22,038 nt of DNA from an uncultured Eubacteriales bacterium. GTDB taxonomy: Bacteria > Bacillota > Clostridia > Oscillospirales > Acutalibacteraceae. Below the pieces are notes generated by a model. The model searched no databases, was not told the origin of the DNA, and saw only the letters and a list, made by a program, of their open reading frames with translations. This document shows, one piece after another, positions 21,238-22,038 of this stretch (positions are counted from its first letter, which is position 1; each line of letters opens with the position of its first letter). A program made the position numbers and the translations under genes. Where the stretch lies: NCBI GenBank assembly GCA_934486455.1, contig CAKSPR010000033.1:1-22038 (forward strand), written 5' to 3'.

Positions 21238-22038
21238 TTACACATTCTCCTCCGAGGAAGAGGCGTTTTCGGTTTGCTTTTCGTCGGATTTTTCCTCCTT
21301 CGGTTTTTTGGGGAAGGAAAGATTTTTAACCTCTTTTCGGTCAAAGACCTCGACAGAGGTTTCCCCGTCCCTTTCGATGCTGACCTTAACGCCGCCCTTT
21401 AAAAGATCCACCGATTCGACCGTTCCCACTCCGGCAGGAGTTTTGACGGTGGCACCCACCCGGGGGCTTATTTTGTGAAGGAATTCATAGGCGTCCTGTT
21501 CATATTTAAGGCAGCACATAAGCCGCCCGCAGGTTCCCGAAATTTTGACGGGATTGAGCGAGAGATTTTGCTCCTTCGCCATTTTTATGGACACCGGCTG
21601 AAAAGAATTCAAAAACCCGGCACAGCAGAATTCCCTTCCGCAAATACCTATTCCGCCGAGAAGCTTTGCTTCGTCGCGCACGCCCACCTGTCTGAGCTCC
21701 ACACGGGTATGGAAAACCGACGCAAGATCTCTGACCAGCTCGCGGAAATCCACCCGTCCGTCGGCAGTGAAGAAAAATATGATCTTGCTGTTATCGAAGG
21801 TGTATTCTACCGAGATAAGCTTCATTTCAAGGCCGTGAGCCGCAATTTTTTTACTGCATATGGAAAAGGCCTCTTTTTCCTTTTTGCGGTTTTCCTCAAG
21901 GTGATCCAGGTCTTCCTTGGCGGCGACCCGTATAAGCTTTTTAAGGGGAAGTTCAAACTCCTCGGAAATTTCCGAGTTTCCGATGGTGCAAAGGCCGCAC
22001 TCCAGCCCCTGGGAGGTCTCGACAATTACCCTTTCGCC
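21238..22038 (-). CDS. ricT: PSP1-domain protein YaaT/RicT (5' end beyond window)
   Basis: The frame is open from 22038 (reading GERVIVETSQGLECG) to the stop at 21238, 266 residues visible; the start lies outside. Conserved PSP1/YaaT features: KLISVEYTFDNSKIIFFFTA, VDFRELVRDLASVFHTRVEL, RQVGVRDEAKLLGGIGICGR, and two cysteine groups CGREFCC and CGRLMCC. In B. subtilis YaaT (RicT) joins RicA and RicF in an Fe-S-binding complex that affects RNase Y, sporulation, competence and biofilm; the paired Cys motifs fit cluster binding. The C terminus is a charged Lys/Glu/Ser tail. No RicA or RicF gene is in the window. An alternative frame at 21822-22025 is a shadow, not a frameshift. Confidence 0.93.
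   Translation of the reverse strand, partial: GERVIVETSQGLECGLCTIGNSEISEEFELPLKKLIRVAAKEDLDHLEENRKKEKEAFSICSKKIAAHGLEMKLISVEYTFDNSKIIFFFTADGRVDFRELVRDLASVFHTRVELRQVGVRDEAKLLGGIGICGREFCCAGFLNSFQPVSIKMAKEQNLSLNPVKISGTCGRLMCCLKYEQDAYEFLHKISPRVGATVKTPAGVGTVESVDLLKGGVKVSIERDGETSVEVFDRKEVKNLSFPKKPKEEKSDEKQTENASSSEENV

Noticed and set aside
21822..22025. A reverse frame upstream of MKLISVEY that could suggest a frameshift or a separate gene
   Set aside because: The main YaaT frame stays open to the window end and reads as typical YaaT sequence, so this is only an overlapping frame.

Overview
The window comes from a spore-forming, low-to-mid GC Gram-positive bacterium, almost certainly an anaerobic member of the Clostridia. 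The evidence is the spoIIA operon (spoIIAA, spoIIAB, sigF), the germination protease gpr, an alpha/beta-type SASP, a GerA-type germinant-receptor operon, a YaaT/RicT-like PSP1 protein, a clostridial 2[4Fe-4S] ferredoxin and a split cobalamin-dependent methionine synthase. Promoters with near-consensus sigma-A hexamers and 16-18 nt spacers, and strong intrinsic terminators, can be read directly. No transposase, integrase, CRISPR array or phage gene is visible, so this looks like chromosomal core with a few lineage-specific genes.

Layout: 1-141 tRNA-Thr (cut by the window edge) and tRNA-Asp, reverse strand. 286-837 PAP2 phosphatase, reverse, divergent from 1109-2041 cysK, which carries an inverted-repeat operator at its transcription start. 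2416-6374 metF, a detached MetH reactivation-domain protein and metH form a forward operon preceded by a ~200-nt leader with potential mutually exclusive helices. 6520-6948 is an IscR-like Rrf2 regulator. 7176-8018 rplM-rpsI (reverse). 8342-9196 gpr (reverse). 9350-9610 rpsT (forward). 9737-12550 reverse strand: DUF421, DUF4363, then spoIIAA-spoIIAB-sigF. 12678-16391 forward gerA-gerB-gerC receptor operon. 16530-16724 SASP. 16823-17785 two tandem paralogous membrane-anchored proteins of unknown function, sharing a nearly identical 5' block. 18081-19204 EamA transporter with a translationally coupled 68-residue PAS protein. 19293-19601 YerC/TrpR-like regulator. 19880-20593 secreted cohesin-like protein with a sortase-like tail. 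20765-20935 ferredoxin with a foldable leader. 21238 to the window end, YaaT/RicT (5' end missing).

Three themes link the genes. Sulfur and one-carbon metabolism: CysK makes cysteine, MetF makes methyl-THF, MetH methylates homocysteine, and the separate activation protein probably reactivates MetH; the cysteine-bearing Rrf2 protein is the natural candidate for the operator in front of cysK. Sporulation and germination: SpoIIAA/AB/SigF start forespore transcription, SASP protects spore DNA, Gpr degrades SASP at germination, and the Ger proteins sense germinants. Translation: two tRNAs and three ribosomal proteins.

The most interesting points are the unassigned metF and ferredoxin leaders, the 5'-homogenised paralog pair, the lost lipobox cysteine in the GerC-like protein, the cysK operator/Rrf2 pair, and an inverted repeat that could mask the gerA ribosome-binding site. 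No obviously new multi-gene system is visible; the best candidates for something undescribed are the two leaders and the paralog pair.
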